Below, in pieces: positions 24,275 through 39,419 of a stretch of DNA of 64,000 nucleotides. The position numbers and the translations under genes are program-made. The notes under the pieces are model-generated. The model had not been told where the DNA came from. It searched no databases and saw only the letters and a program-made list of their open reading frames with translations. How positions within the stretch are numbered: position 1 is the stretch's first letter; every line of letters starts with the position of its first letter. Origin of the DNA: Sapria himalayana (lineage: Eukaryota > Streptophyta > Magnoliopsida > Malpighiales > Rafflesiaceae); NCBI GenBank assembly GCA_029783825.1, contig JAREIK010010268.1, positions 62,001 to 126,000 on the forward strand. Reading direction: 5' to 3'.

Positions 24275-25058
24275 CTAGATAGATAGATAGACAAATAGAG
24301 TGATAAATACATATATAGATAGACCAATAGATAGACAGACATATAGACTCATAAATAGACATATACATATACAGACATATATAGACAGATAGATAGATAG
24401 ATAGATAGACAGACAGATAGATAGATAGATAAAAAGATAAACAGATAGATAGATAGATAGATAGACAGATAGATCGATAAATAGATAGATAGATAGATAG
24501 ATTGACCAATAGATAGTCAAATATATAGATGCATAAATAGACATATAGATATATAGATATATAGATGCATAAATAGACATATACATATACAGACATATAG
24601 ACAAATAGTTAGATATATAGATTCACTATTAGACAAAAAGATAGATAGACATATAGATAGATAGATAGATGAATAGATTGATAAATAGTTAGATAGATAG
24701 AACGATAGATACACATATAGATTGATAGATAAGTATGCAAAAGATTGTTAGATAAATAGATATATGGATAGAAAGATGGTCAGATAGATAGACTGGTAGA
24801 TAGACAGATAGATATACATATTTATAGATAGATTGATATATAGATAGTTAGATAGATTCATAAATAGATATATAGACAAATAGATAGACAGATAGATCAA
24901 AAGAAAGACAAAAGATATACAGTTGGATAGATAGATAGTTTGAAAAATAAATAGATAGATAGATATATAGAATGTTAGATAGATATATATATATAGAAAA
25001 TTCGATAGATAGATTGATAGACAGATAGATTGACTGATATAGAGATATATAGATAGAT

Positions 25059-25102
<44 letters not shown>

Positions 25103-25129
25103 ATAGATAAATTGATATATAGATGAATA

Positions 25130-25470
25130 GATGGACAAATGGATAGATTAATAGATCAATATGTGGACAAATTGATAGATGGATAGATGAACAAATGGAG
25201 ATATTGATTGATAGATAGATTGGCAGATGGACATATGGACAGATTTATAGATGGATAAATGGGTAGATGGAAAGAAAGGCACATGGATAGATAGATAGAT
25301 AGATGGACAGATATACAAATAGACAAATGGATAGATGGACAAATGGATAGAAGGATAGATGGATAGATTGATAGATGAACTAATCAATTAATGGACAGAT
25401 GGAGAGATAGATAGATGGACAAATATACAAATGGACAAATGGATAGATGGAATGATTGATAGATGGATAG
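25130..25470 (-). repeat. GATGGA/ACAAATGG variant domain within the GATA array
   Basis: Here most units carry ATGG in place of ATAG, as in GATAGATGGACAAATGGATA, repeated with small changes for about 340 bases. The variant is rare elsewhere in the array (minor patches near 37740 and 43920), so this is a locally homogenised subfamily. Confidence 0.7.
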
Positions 25471-26828
25471 ATAGATAGATAGATAAACAGATAGTCAAAA
25501 AGCAAATAAATAGATAGAGAGAAAAATAAATATATATATAGATAGATAGATAGATAGATAGATTAACAAATGAATAGATTGATTGATAGATATAGAAAGA
25601 CATATAGATAGTTAGATACATAGATAGATAGATTAGGTAGGTATACAAGTAGACATTTAAATTGGTAGACAGATAGACAAATAGTTAGATAGATAGATGG
25701 ATAAATAAATAGATAGATAGACAAATAGACTAGTAGATAGATAAACAGATAAAGAGATAGAAAGATAGTTAGATAGATAGACCAATAAATAAATAGACAA
25801 AATGACAGATAGAGAGATAGACACATTGATAAATAGTTAGATAGATATACATATAAACAGATACACAAGTAGACATGTAGACAAATAGATGGATAGATAG
25901 ATTGATAGACAAATTGATAGATAGAAAGATAGACAGACAGACAGATAGATAGATATACAGATAGAAAGATATATAGACAAATTGACAAAAAGAGAAATAG
26001 ACAGATAATAGATAGATAGATAAATAGATAAACTTGTATATAGATACATAGCCAGACAGATAGATAGAAAGATAGATATATAGAAAAATAAATCGATAGA
26101 TAGTTAGTTATATATATAGATTGATTGATATATAGAAAGTTAGACAGATATATAGGTAGAATGGTAGATAGGTATAAAAGTAAACAAGTAAACATATATA
26201 TAAATTGAAATAAAGATAGCTAGATAGATAGATTGATAAATAAATAGATAGATAGATACATAGATAGACAAATAAATAGATAGATAGATAGATAGATACA
26301 CAGATAGAGATATAGACATATAGACTTATAGACATATAGACATATAGACATATAAACAAGTAGGTAGATAAATAGATTGATAGATACACATATAGAGAGA
26401 GAGACAAATAAATAGATAGATAGATAGATATATAGACAAATAGATAGATAGATAGATAGATAGATAGACAAATATATAGATAGATAGATAAGTAGATAGG
26501 TAGACTAGTAGTAAAGTAGATAGGTCGATAGATAGATAGATAGATAGACAAATATATAGAAAGTCAGACAGATAGATAGACAGATAGACAGATAGACATA
26601 TAGACATATATATAGACTAATAGATTGATAATATATAGACAAAAAAAGATATATAAATATATAGATAGACCTGTAGACAGGTAGATAGATATAAAAATAA
26701 ATAGATAGAAAGATTGATAGATAAGTAAATATATAAATTGATAGATAGATAGATAAATAGGCAGACAGATAGATAAAAAGATAGATTTATTGAATCATAG
26801 ATAAAGAGATAATTAGATAGATAGATAG

Positions 26829-26832
<4 letters not shown>

Positions 26833-26900
<68 letters not shown>
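26833..26900. repeat. Compound (AG)n(AT)n microsatellite
   Basis: About 26 bases of perfect AG repeat run directly into about 42 bases of perfect AT repeat inside the GATA array. Confidence 0.95.
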
Positions 26901-26903
<3 letters not shown>

Positions 26904-29059
26904 TTGATTTATTTATATATAGAAATTTTGATATATTGATAGATAGATTAACAGATAAACAGATAGATTGCTGGACAGATAGACAAATAAACAAATATTA
27001 CTAATAGATAGAGATATAAATAGATAGATACATAGCCAGATAGACAGATAGGTAGCTAGATAGATAGATAGATAAATAAGTAGATAGATAGATAAATAGA
27101 TAGACAAATAGATTTAAAGATAGATGGATAGATTGATAGACACATTGACAGATAGACAACTAGACAAATAGACAGATATACAGATAGATAGATAAACAAT
27201 AATTCAAATTGACAAATAGACAGATAGAAAAATATATAGATATATAGATAGATTGATAGACAGACAGATAGATAAATAGACAGATAGATAGACAGACAGA
27301 TAGATATATATATATAAAGATAGAAAAATAGACAAATAATTATGTAGATAGATAGATAGACAGACAAATAGACATATTAGCAGATAGACGCATAGATAAA
27401 TAGACAGATTGATTAATTGATTGATAGACTAATAGATGATAGACTGATAGCCAAGTAGACAGATAGAAAGAAAGAAAGATAGATAGATAGATAAATAGGA
27501 AAGATAGATACACAGAAAGACAAATAGATTGATAGAGAGATATATAGAAAGATTTGTAGACAAATACACATATATACATATAAACATATATACATATACA
27601 CAGATAGACATATAGATATATAGATATATAGATAATAGAAATATAGAAAGATAGAAAGAAACATAGATAGAAAATAGATAGACCGACAAATAGAAAGACA
27701 GATAGATTGATAAATAGTTAATTAGATAGACAAATAAATAGATTGACATATAAACAAATAGATTGACATATATATATACAGAGAGATAGATGGAGAGTTA
27801 GACAGAAAGGTAGATAGACATATAGATAGATATATTGATGTATGGATGGATATATAGACAAATATATAGAAAAGTAGATAGCCATATAGATATACAGAAA
27901 GATATAAAGAATGATTGATATTAAGATAATATATGTAGACAGATAGTTAGACAAATAGATATATATACAGTCAGATATATATATAGATAGATAGACAGAC
28001 AAATATAAAGATAGACAGATAGAGAGAGAGAGCGTTTGATAGATAGATTGACAAATAGAAAGGCAGAAAGATTGACATAAAAATAGGCATCTAAATAGAT
28101 AAATAGTTAAATAGATAGATATAGATAGACATACATGCATACAGATAGATATATTCAAAGAAAGAGTCAAATAGATAGATAGATAGATAGATAAAAAGAT
28201 AAAAAGATAGATTAATTGATTGATTGATTGATTGATTGACAGATAGATATAGAGATAAAAGATAGATAAATAGATAGATTAACAGATAGACAGATAGATA
28301 GGTAGATAGATAGGTCGACAAATAGACATACAGATAGACAAACATATAGATTGATATAATGATAGATAGATAGACAAAAATATATATAAATAGATATACA
28401 TACATACATACATACAGATAAATAGATAGATAGACAAATAATTCAAAAAATCAAAAGACATATAGACCGAATGATAGACATATAAATATACAGACAAATA
28501 GATAGATAGATAGATTAATAAAAAGATAGATTGATAGATTGATCGATTGATTGAAAGATAGAAATATAGATAATTAAATATATAGATAGATAGAAATTTA
28601 TATAGATAGATAGATAAATATATAGATTGATAAATACATAAAAAGAAAGTTAGATATATAAATAGATAGATAAATAGATAAACATATAGATAGATGTAAA
28701 AATAGAAAGACAAAGATACATAGATAGACAGACATAAAGATAGATATAAAGATAAAAAATAAAAAGAATGATAGATAGACATTTTGTAGATAGAATGATA
28801 TACATATAGTTAGACACATAGATACATAGATAGATAGTTAAATAAATAGATAGATAGAAAGATAGAAATACAGTGAGATATATAGACAAATAGATAGATA
28901 GATAGTTATATAGATAGATTGACAAATAAAAATATAGATAAATAAAAAGTTAGCAATGTAGATCAATATATAGATAGATAGACAGACAGACAGATAGATA
29001 GATAAATAGATCAATATCCAAATAGATTGAAAAATAGAGAGAGTGAGAGAGATATATAG

Positions 29060-29090
<31 letters not shown>

Positions 29091-29882
29091 GATACATAGA
29101 GAGCAGATTAATAGATATATAGATAGACAGATAGATAGAATGATAGGAAAATAGATAGATAGATAGACATATAGTCAATCATATAGACAGACATATAGAT
29201 AGACAAATATACAAACAGATAAATAGACAAATAGAAAGGAAAATAGACCGACAAATAGATAAATAAATAGAGAGACACATAGATAGACATACATAAAAAT
29301 AGATAACTAGATAGATAAATAGACAAATAGATAGATAATTGATAGATAGATGAATATATAAATAGATAAATACTTAGACATATAGGTAGACAAATAGATA
29401 TAAAGATGGATACACTAATAGATATATAGATAGATAGACAAATAATATAGATAAATAGATAGATATACATATAGATTGACAAATATATGGAAAGAAAGAA
29501 AGATAGATATAAAGATAGATAAATAGAAAGATAGGTAGAAAGATGGATAGAAAATATATATATGCAGAAAGATAGACACATAGATAGATTGAAAGATAGA
29601 TAGATAAATAAATACATAGATAAATAGATATAAAGATAAATAGATTGATAGATAGGCAAATAGATAAAGAAATACAGAGTTAGATATACAGATATATAGA
29701 CAAAAAGATAGGCAGTAAATAGATAGATAAATAAATAGACAAACAGATAAATAAATAAATACACAGATAGATAGATAGATATATAGACATATAGATAGAA
29801 AGATAGATAGACATCTAAATAAATAATTTTATATATTGAGAAATCGACAGATAGATAGACAAATAGATAGATAGGCATACAG

Positions 29883-29913
<31 letters not shown>

Positions 29914-30293
29914 AATATATAGATAGATAAATAGATAGCTAGATAGATAGAATAATACATACACAGATAGCGTGTCAAATAGATAGACAAATAGATAGAT
30001 AGAAATATTAATAGATAGATAAATAAATAGATAAACAAATAAATAGATAGATAGATAGATATACAGATATATAGTCACATATATACACATACTGATAGAT
30101 AGTTAAATACATAGATTGATAGATAGAGAATAGATCAACACATATATATACAAATAGATAAATAGATATATTGAAATATAACTACATAGATACACAAATA
30201 GATAAACAAATAAATAAATATATAGATTGATAGATAGATAAATAGATAGATTGAGAGATAGTTAGATAAATATAAAGATAAAAAGATAGATAA

Positions 30294-30324
<31 letters not shown>

Positions 30325-31433
30325 TCAAGACAGACAGATAGATAGAAAGATTGATTGATTAATTTATAAATAGATAGACATGCGAATAGATCAATAGATA
30401 GATAGACAGATAGATAGAAAGATCGATAGACATATAGTTAGACAGGTGGATATATAGATAGATATATAGACATATCATATACATAGACAGACATACAGAT
30501 AGATAGATAGATAGATTGATTGACTGATTGACATATAAATAGATTGATAAATAGTGAGTTAGTTAAATATATAGGTGGATAGATAAAAATATAGATAGGA
30601 AGACTGATGGACAGATAGTTAGATAGACATATAAACATATAAATATACTGATAAATAGATAGATAGATACACAAATAGATAGATAGATAGGCAGATATAT
30701 TGACAGATAGATAGATAAAAAAGTTAGGTATATAGATAGAGTAATAGTTATATAGGTATATAGACATATAGATAGATAGATAGATATATAAATAGTTAGA
30801 CCAATAGTTAGACAAATAATTTGACACATTTATAGATAGATTGATAGTTGATTTATAGATATATAGATAGCAACATATATGAATAGAATGAAAGAGAGAT
30901 AGATAAATAGATAGATAGAAAGAAAATTATATTGACATATAGATAGATGAATAGATAGACGGATAGATAGATAGATATAAAAATAAATATGCAATTTGAA
31001 AAAGAGATAGCTAGATATTTAGTCAGATAGATAGATTGATAGATTGTTAGACATATTGATAATTAGAATGATAGATTTAAAGATAGATTGATAGACAAAT
31101 TGAAAGACATATTGAATGATAGATTTATAGACAAATTGATTGATTGATTGATTGATTGATAAATAGATAGATAGACAGATAGATACAATGATGGATATAC
31201 AGAGAGATACACAGACAGATAGATAGATATACAAACAAATAGATGGATAAAAAATATATAAACATTTAAATATACAGATGAATAGAAATATTGATACAAA
31301 GATATAGAGATAGATTGATAGATAGACAAATAGATAGATAGATAGATAAATAGAATGATAGATAGAAAAATAGATAAACAATTATTTAGATAGATAGATA
31401 GTTAGATCGACAAATACATAGATAGATAGATAT

Positions 31434-31466
<33 letters not shown>

Positions 31467-32340
31467 CAGATAGATATAGAGATAATTAAGTAGATAGATA
31501 CAAAAATATATAGATAGATAGATTGACAAAAAGATAAGAAAATATATAGATAGATAGATAGATAGATTAATCAATAGATAGATAGGTAGATAGATAGATA
31601 GATATGTAGATAGATAGATAGATAAATAGAAAGAAAGATAGATAGATAAATAGATAAATAGATAGATAGTTAGAAAGATAGAGAGATATAGATAGATAGA
31701 TAGATATAGATATACAGATAAACAGATATATAGATTGATTGATAGATTGATTGATTGAGAGAATGATAGATAGATATACCTATTGACATCAGATAGATAG
31801 AAAGATAGATATATGGATTTATAGACAAATAGATAAAAAGATTTATAGACAAATAGATAATAAGATTTATAGATAGATAGATAAATAGACATATTTATAG
31901 ATAGATAGATAGACAGATAGATTGATATATCGATAGATAAATACATAAACATATAGATAGAGAATTATATTGACATATAGATAAAAATATAGATATACAA
32001 ATAGATAGATTTATAGATATACAGACAGATACAAAGACAGATATATAGATAGACAGACAAATATATATACATATATATAGATAATTGGATATACAAATAA
32101 ATAGACATATAAATAGATATATAAATAGATAGACAGATTTATAAAGGAGTCAAACGGGATGTGTCGGGCAAGCCTGGCCAGTTTTTTGTGAGAACGACTA
32201 TGCTTTCGTGCTGGGCCAGGCACGGTACGGTTACAGTACTGTGTAGTGCCTGGCCCAGCATGGTTTATTCAAGCTACGCCTGGCATGGCCTGCCAGCCCG
32301 GTGGTAAAAGTACCATGCCGGGTCTAGCACGTACGGCCTA

Positions 32341-32650
32341 AAACAGGGCCGTATGGGCCTGGTTAAAAAATAAAATTTTTTTATTTTTAAAATTTTAAAG
32401 TTTTGTATTAAACTATATATAAAAATTAAATATAAATTATAATATATATATAGATAATGTTTAAAAATTTTAAATTTGTAACTTGAAATTTATTGAATAT
32501 AAAATATTAATAAAGTTTAAATTTTTTTGTTAATTTTCAATAAATTTAGATTGTAATTTATTAAATTTAAATTATAGAGTTTAAATGAAAAATGTAAACA
32601 CAAAAATAAATTAAAAGAAAATTTTCTTTAAAAAAATTACAAAGTGACAA
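32341..32650. other. AT-rich 3' region of hAT copy 1
   Basis: A/T-rich sequence between the GC-rich terminus and the transposase remnant. It corresponds in reverse complement to the right-hand part of hAT copy 2 (about 41500-41860). No gene. Confidence 0.6.
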
Positions 32651-32928
32651 AAAGAAAAGCGAACCAAATGTTCAATTGGCCAATAGATACCGAACCAAAA
32701 TAAATACATCATAATGTACATAAAAAAGCATACAATCAATACAAAACAAAACATCGAAATCAAAAAGCAGAATCAATAATAAATAACACAAATCATCAAC
32801 AATGTGCGTGACCGTGAAGGCATCAAAAAACAAAATCATGCTGCAATGACATATGGCATGTGGCATGTTGGCATGGCGTGGCATTGGCAACTAGCGTCTA
32901 TCAATGGGTAGGGCTAACGACAACCACG

Positions 32929-34274
32929 TCAATCATCAATCAGCATATCATGAGCATCATCAACCCCAATATCAAAATCACTATCATATCATCATCATTA
33001 GCAATCAACTCATCCACTTTCGATGAGGATGTAGTCCCTGTCCCAGCTCCAACACGATCTTGGTTGCTAAACCTCGAATCCTCTAAATCTTTTCAAATAG
33101 GCCAAGTCCTCAACAATATATGGATGTAATCTCAATCTTCTATCTGAAATCACGTTCACTACAACAAAAAAGCAGACTCTTATGCTACGCTCGACACCTA
33201 AGAAGTCAGTAGATCTCGTGCCATCCTAGATAGCAAGGGAAAGGTGGACTCATATAATTTCCACCACTTTAATATATTAAGATTCTTACTATCATAATGT
33301 GATTGGATTGAGCAGTAATCACTATCTAAGTACCAATAAAGCTTGCTCCTATGTGATGATCCACCCGGTCGTTTCACCTCCACTAACTGAATGGAAAAAT
33401 CATCATCTCCAAAGAAGGTATCCATGTCCGTAATCACAGTCTTACTACTCCCATCACCATACTTAGTATCTTAGTATGTGAACAGGTTACTCAACTCTCT
33501 CGTGAATGAATGCTTCAGGTGGGTCTTCCCGGATAATGCACTAGGAAATGTATGTCAAGGTGTTATCCACCCATTCTACCTTAACCATAGGGTCCATGCA
33601 TGCAGTGAGACAATAAAGAGATGGAACGGTAGACAAGTACTTTAAGCACTTGGGTTCCATCTCGACAATCATTTGGCTAAGTGTTGGGGGAGTATAAACC
33701 GATGAACTCATGTTGTCGTGTCATAAAAAATCTTCAGGAATTTCATGAATGAAATTTCTAAAGCCCATTCAGTGTTGTCAATAATAAGTTTGTCACTCTT
33801 ACTATTGACGTAGTCAGATATCACGTGTTCATATCCAACACATAACTACAACATCAGGTATGTGTAATTCCAATGGTGTTTCACATCTGATTGGAATTTC
33901 TTCTTCTTAAGATTCACACACAAATAGAAACCATCAAACTCTTGTTGTTTGTGACGAATGTGAATATATTTTAGAGCATTACGTATATTATCCAACACGA
34001 GGGAACAGACTTTCATACCCACTTGTACAATTAGGTTAATCACGTGACACATGCATCTGACATGAAAGATCTCTCCTAATGGTGCATCTCTAAAATTCCT
34101 AACAAACATGTTAATCACTACTCCATTATTAGATTCGTTATCGAATGTGATACTAAAAATTTTAATTTGAATTTCGGATAAGAGAGAGAGGCTAGAGAGA
34201 GAGAGAGAGAACGTAAACAAAAAACATAAAATACATGTAAAGTAGTGAGGCAGATCACGTGCATGGTGCACCAT
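32929..34274 (-). pseudogene. hAT transposase remnant (copy 1), N-terminal half deleted
   Basis: The minus frame from 34274 begins with sequence matching the 5' leader of copy 2 (near 39115) and jumps, after a CT-rich tract, to KIFSITFDNESNNGVVINMF and FRDAPLGEIFHVRCMCHVIN, the RNase H-like catalytic core. The BED zinc finger and first catalytic Asp are lost by a deletion of about 0.85 kb relative to copy 2. It retains about 85 bases (reading IHIRHKQQEFDGFYLCVN) that copy 2 lacks. Further down are ITDMDTFFGDDDFSIQL (33437 down) and the hATC dimerisation motif region near 33200-33000, broken by a stop after DLLTS and a shift. In an intact member the protein would bind the termini and perform cut-and-paste transposition. 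It is clearly dead. Confidence 0.85.
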
Positions 34275-34508
34275 AGTCTAGTTCAAACTTCCAAATCCGA
34301 GTTGAGAGTCGTGAAAAGCCGAGCCAAATCACAAAATCCCGAGTTCCGAGAGAGAGAAGAGCAAGAGCTTTAAGAGAATTTTGATAGTAAGAATAAATAT
34401 TTATAAAAAACATAAATGTTATAGAGTGGTGGGGGGGATTTTATAGATTAAAAAAAATTTTTTTTTTAAGTAATTTTTATGTTTTTTTTTAATTTTTTAT
34501 TAATTTTT

Positions 34509-34547
34509 AGGGGGCAGAATCATGAGGGCTATCGGATTCTGCCCCCT
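34509..34547. repeat. Perfect 13-bp inverted repeat in hAT leader
   Basis: AGGGGGCAGAATC and GATTCTGCCCCCT are separated by 13 bases. A shortened version survives in copy 2 at about 38832-38865 (GCAGAATC ... GATTCTGCCCCCT). It is a potential hairpin in the 5' leader. Confidence 0.8.
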
Positions 34548-34603
34548 AGCCATTGGAGGCGAAATCCAATGGATATTTAAATTTTAATTTTTTTTAACTG
34601 TTT

Positions 34604-34617
34604 GGGGGGGGGGGGGG
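34604..34617. repeat. G14 homopolymer in hAT copy 1
   Basis: An uninterrupted run of 14 G. The matching place in copy 2 (38762-38775) is a run of 14 C on the + strand, so the tract belongs to the family's 5' region. Confidence 0.9.
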
Positions 34618-34950
34618 TGGATTAGGGTCAAGAGGGACCGTTGGTTGGGTCAGAGTGGAATCGGACCCGTGCCCATGCATTTTCCCTATCCGAATGGCAC
34701 TACACTGGCGATGGGGTGGGGTGCGAGACATGTCCAGTGATGCCAAGCTGTGCCATGGGACACTAAATAATACTGGGTCAAGCATGGCACGAGGCCCGGT
34801 TGGCCTCAGCACGGCACGACACGATTAGTGTCGTGGCCGGGCATGGCATAGGTCAGGGCAAGAGAAATTCTCATGCTAGCCCAGCCCAGGCATGACCGAA
34901 TCATGCCGAGCCTTTTGCTGGTCTAGGCAGGCCATGCCTGGTTGTCACCT

Positions 34951-37900
34951 CAACAGATAGATAGTCAAATTGATATAAAAATATAAAGACATATAGCTAG
35001 ATAGAAAGATAGACAGATAGATAGACAAAAATGATAGTTAAATATTAGATAGATAAATAGATAAACAAACAGATAAACAAAGAAATAGATAGATAGACAT
35101 TTATGTTAACATACCAATATATAGACAAATAGATAGACTGATTGATACTAAGATTGATAGACAGACAAACAGATATATATATATATATAGTAAAATATAT
35201 AGACATATAAATAGATTGATAGTTAGAGAGACAAATAGTTTGATAGATAGACAGTGACATATATAAACAAATATATATACAGATATTTTGATAGATGGAT
35301 ATACATATTGATAGATAGATACTTTGATAGAGAGATAGATTGACAAATTGATAGTGAGATTAATAGACAAATATATAGATAGATAGATAGACATATATAT
35401 ATATATATATAGATTGTAAACAAATATTTAGACAAATAAATAGATAGAAAGATAGATAAATAGAAAGATAAACAAATAGATATAAAGATTAATACATAGA
35501 TAGATAGATAGAGATAGATAGATAGAGATAGATAGAAAGATAGATAAGTAGATAGATAGAAAGACAGACAAATAGATAGATAGACATATAAATAGATAGA
35601 GATATATGTAGATAGAAAGATAAATAGACATATAGATAGATAGAAAGATTAATAAATAACTAGATAGATCGATAGAGAGATAAATATATAGATATATAAA
35701 TAGATAGATAAACAAATAAATATAAATAAAGAGAGACAAATAGACATATAGATAGATAGATAGACAAATAGATAGATAGATTGACAAATAGATATATAAA
35801 TAGTTAAATAGATAGATTGACATATAGATAGAAAGATATATATATATATAGTTAGATAGATTTATAGACACATATATAGATAGATCAATGGATAGATAGA
35901 TTAATAAATATATAGATAGACATATAGATATACAGACAGATAGATAGATAAACATATATATAGACAAATAGATATACATATAGATAAATAGATAGATACG
36001 GAGATAGATAAAGACATAGATACACATATACAAAGACATATAGAAAGTCAAATAAATAGACAAATAGATAGATAGATAGATAGATAGAGAAATAGATATA
36101 CATATATATTGACAGATAGATAGAAAGATAGATAGATAGACAAATAGATAGACAAAAAAAAATCAAGTATATAGATTGATAGAAGATAGTTAGATAAACA
36201 AAAAATAAATAGAAAGATAAATATATCGATCAATAGTGAGATAGACAGACAGACAAATAGATAGATAAATTGAAAGCTAGATAATGAGATAGATAGAAAG
36301 ATATATAGATAGATTAATAGATAGATTGATAGACATATAGTTAGATAGATAATTACATAAATAGATAGAAATAGATATAGATAGATAAATAGATACACAA
36401 ATAGTTATATAGATAGATATATAGTTAGGAATATAGTTAGATAGATAGATGGACAGAAAGATATTCAGAAAGATAGATAGATAGACATAATTGATTGATA
36501 GATAGATAGATTAATAGTTAGACTTAATAGAGAGCAATTAGATAGACATATATATAGATAAATCAATAGACAGACAGATAGATAGATAGATAGATAGATT
36601 GATTGATCTATAGATATATAGATAGATACTTAAATAGATAGACAGAGATATAGATAAATAGATACATAGATAGATTGATAGATAATTAGTTAAATAGATA
36701 GATATATAGACAGATAGATATATAATTAGATAGATACATATTAGATAGATAAAGATATAGATAGACATATAAAAAAAATAGTCATATAGATAGATAGACA
36801 TATAGATAGATACATAGTTAGAAAGATAGTCAGACAGATAGATAGATAAATAGATTTACAAATAGATATACATATAGATAGATAGATAGATAGACATATA
36901 GATAGATAGCTGGCTAGACAGATAAATTGACAAAAAGATAGACAAATAGTTAGACAAATAGATAGAAAGATTGATAGATAGATAGATTGATAGACATGTA
37001 TAAAGACATATAGATTGAGAGATAGATAGATAGAGAAATAGATTGATAGTTAAATAGATAGGCAGATAAATAGATAGTTAGTTAAAAATATAGATAGGTA
37101 GATAGACATATACATGACATATCAATAGAAACATAAATAAACATATAGGCAAATAGATAGAGAGACAAATATATAAATGGATAGACTGACTCATAGATAG
37201 AAAAATAAATAAACAGATATACATATTGATAGATAGATAGATAGACAGATAGACAGATAGATAGATATATAGTTAGTTAGATAGATAAACATACATATAT
37301 AATTAAAGTTAGACAGACAAATAGATGGACAGATTGATAGACAGATAGATAAATAGACATATACATAGACATATAAACAAATAGAAATATTGTTAGGAAG
37401 ATAGAAAGATAGATAGACAGATAAATAGATAGAAAATAGATAGACATATAGATAAACAGATAGATAGATAATAGATAGATTTATAGATAGATTGATAAAC
37501 AATTAGATTGATAGATAGGCAGACAAAGTGATCTATAGATAGACAAACAAATAAAAAGATAGATAGAAAGAAATATAGAAAGAATTATATATAGACAAAT
37601 TTTTAGACATATAGAAAGAAAGATATATAGATAAAAAGGTAGATGGAAAGATAGACACATAGATAGACATATAGATAGATAAAAATATAGATGTATAAAT
37701 AGACATATAGATAAATAGATAGATAGATGAATAGAGATATAGTTAGATAAGTGGATAGATACAAAGATGATTGATGGATAGATTGATGGATAGATAGATG
37801 GATAAAATAGATGGATAGATAGAGAGACAAATAGATAGAAATATAATTAAGCAAAAAATAGACAGACAGACAGATAGATAGATAGATAGTAGACATATAG

Positions 37901-38335
37901 ATAGGCATATACTAAGATAATAAGATATATCGATAGATAGATATCTAGAGAGGTATAAATAAATTGATAAATAGATTTATAGAGAGATTGAAAGATAGAT
38001 TAATAGATAGATTGATAGACAGATATATAAATAGATTGATAGATATATTAAGAGATAGATTGATAAAAATATTGATAAATTAATAGACAGACTGATAGAA
38101 AGAGACATAAACATATTGATAGACAGATAGATAGATAAATAAATAGATAGATAAATAGAGAAATTGATAGTTAGATAGTTAGATAGATTATTAGATAAAT
38201 AGATAGATAGTAGTCAGGCTGATGGACAGATTGGTAGATAGTGAAAAAGATAGATAGATAGATAGACTTATAGATAGACAGATATAAAGATAAACTTATA
38301 GATAGATAGATAGATAGAAAGAATGATAGATATAT
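34951..38335 (-). repeat. Degenerate (GATA)n array, block 2c
   Basis: About 3.4 kb of the same GATA repeat between the two hAT copies, with variants GACA, AATA and AAGA and an (AT)n run near 35395-35410. No gene; long minus-strand frames are repeat artefacts. Confidence 0.97.
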
Positions 38336-38761
38336 AGGTGTCAAAGAGGCTGGCCCGACTCGGCCTGGCACGAGTCACGGCATGGTTCGGCCGTGCCTGT
38401 GCTGGCCCGGCATGTGATTTTCTCGTGCCCGGGTAAGGCACCATTCGTGTCGTGTTGGGATGAGGCTAACTGGGCCTCATTTTGTGCCTTACTCGATATG
38501 GTTTGGTGGCCCATGACATGGCCCATCGGCATGGGTCAAGGTCACTCGCAGACCCGCACTCGCACCTGTAGTCTTGGGCTCCCAGCTTTTCGCACCCTCA
38601 CGAGTCATGAGTCATGAATCACAAATCATGGCTTACCCTCAGTGACTCGGGCCTAGCTTCCCGAGTCATTGAGGGCAGAAAAATTTATCTATCTATCTAA
38701 CACTCATCATGGCTCACCCTCGCCACGAATCATTTGCGGTCCCGCCCAACCCGACCCGATT

Positions 38762-38775
38762 CCCCCCCCCCCCCT
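38762..38775. repeat. C14 homopolymer in hAT copy 2
   Basis: A run of 14 C in the 5' region, the counterpart of the G14 run at 34604-34617 in the inverted copy 1. Confidence 0.9.
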
Positions 38776-39419
38776 AACGAGCAAAAAAAAAATTAAAATG
38801 TAGCCGTTGGATCTCGCCTCTAACAGCTAGGAAGCAGAATCTGACGGCCCTCATGATTCTGCCCCCTAAAATATTAAAAAAATTAAAAATAAACAAAAAA
38901 AAAATAAAATTTTTTTAAAAAATTATTTTCTTTAATCTATAAAATCCTCCCCACCTCTCTATAATATTTATATTTTTCATAAATATTTATTCTCTCAAAT
39001 ATCACATTTTAACTCTCTCAAAAGTTTTGCTCCTCTCAATCCGGACTTAGGATTTCGTCATTTGGCTCGGCTTTTCGGGAATCTCAACTCGGGTTTGGAA
39101 TTTTGAGCTAGACTATGGAGCACTATGCACGTGATCGACCTCACTACTTTATCTGCTAATTTATTTTAAGTTTTTTTTTACTCTCTCTCTCTCTCTCTCA
39201 ATCTCTCTTAGTCTCTCTCTCTAGTCCTAAAATAGTTCAATCTAAAATCTATCATCTGGTCTCTACATAAGTGTATTGTTTAACAAAAATCCTAAAAATG
39301 ACAAATACTAATGAAACATATTTAAATTTAGAAAATGAAAATCTTACACAGAGATCTAAGGCTGCTGAAACTTTGGTTTCTCTAGTCGTCTCAACCCAAA
39401 CATCTAAAAAAAACTAGGA

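Larger units (their letters stand above)
23031..32144 (-). repeat. Degenerate (GATA)n array, block 2b
   Basis: About 9.1 kb of GATA repeat with GACA, AATA, AAGA and GATT variants, opposite in polarity to block 1. Long minus-strand frames (up to 256 codons of Tyr-Leu-Ser-Ile type) are by-products of the stop-free TATC strand. Notable sub-blocks are a GATGGA-rich domain at 25130-25470, an (AT)n run at 25060-25100 and a compound (AG)n(AT)n run at 26833-26900. It continues beyond the hAT insertion at 32145. Confidence 0.97.
32145..34950 (-). mobile_element. hAT transposon copy 1, internally deleted
   Basis: A GC-richer island in the GATA array, with GATA polarity the same on both sides. The left end is AGGAGTCAAACGGGATGTGT; the right end, reverse-complemented, is AGGTGACAACCAGGCATGGC, matching the left end of copy 2 (AGGTGTCAAAGAGGCTGGCC). 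Both ends are rich in GGCC/CATGCC motifs typical of plant hAT elements. The transposase remnant reads on the minus strand. The 8-bp flanks (ATTTATAA and CAACAGAT) do not match, so the target duplication has decayed or the ends are trimmed. At 2.8 kb it is shorter than copy 2 because the transposase N-terminal half is missing. Confidence 0.85.

Noticed and set aside
23007..32223. Long minus-strand open frames within the GATA blocks, likewise at 34.9-38.3 kb and 41.9-45.6 kb
   Set aside because: Same artefact on the other strand: the TATC strand is stop-free and the GATA strand has TAG every 12 bases.
32860..33129. Plus-strand 89-codon frame in hAT copy 1, and the minus frame at 40925-41224 in copy 2
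   Set aside because: Both are antisense to the hATC and acidic tail of the transposase.
33155..33175. CACTACAACAAAA-like string that looks like a CACTA terminus
   Set aside because: It lies inside the hATC coding region of hAT copy 1. The homologous place in copy 2 reads TTTTCTGTTGCAGTAAATG and encodes FSVAVN, so this is a chance match by point mutation.
38393..38617. Overlapping open frames in the GC-rich left end of hAT copy 2
   Set aside because: Terminal GC-rich hAT sequence has few stops by composition. Frames on both strands overlap and match no protein.
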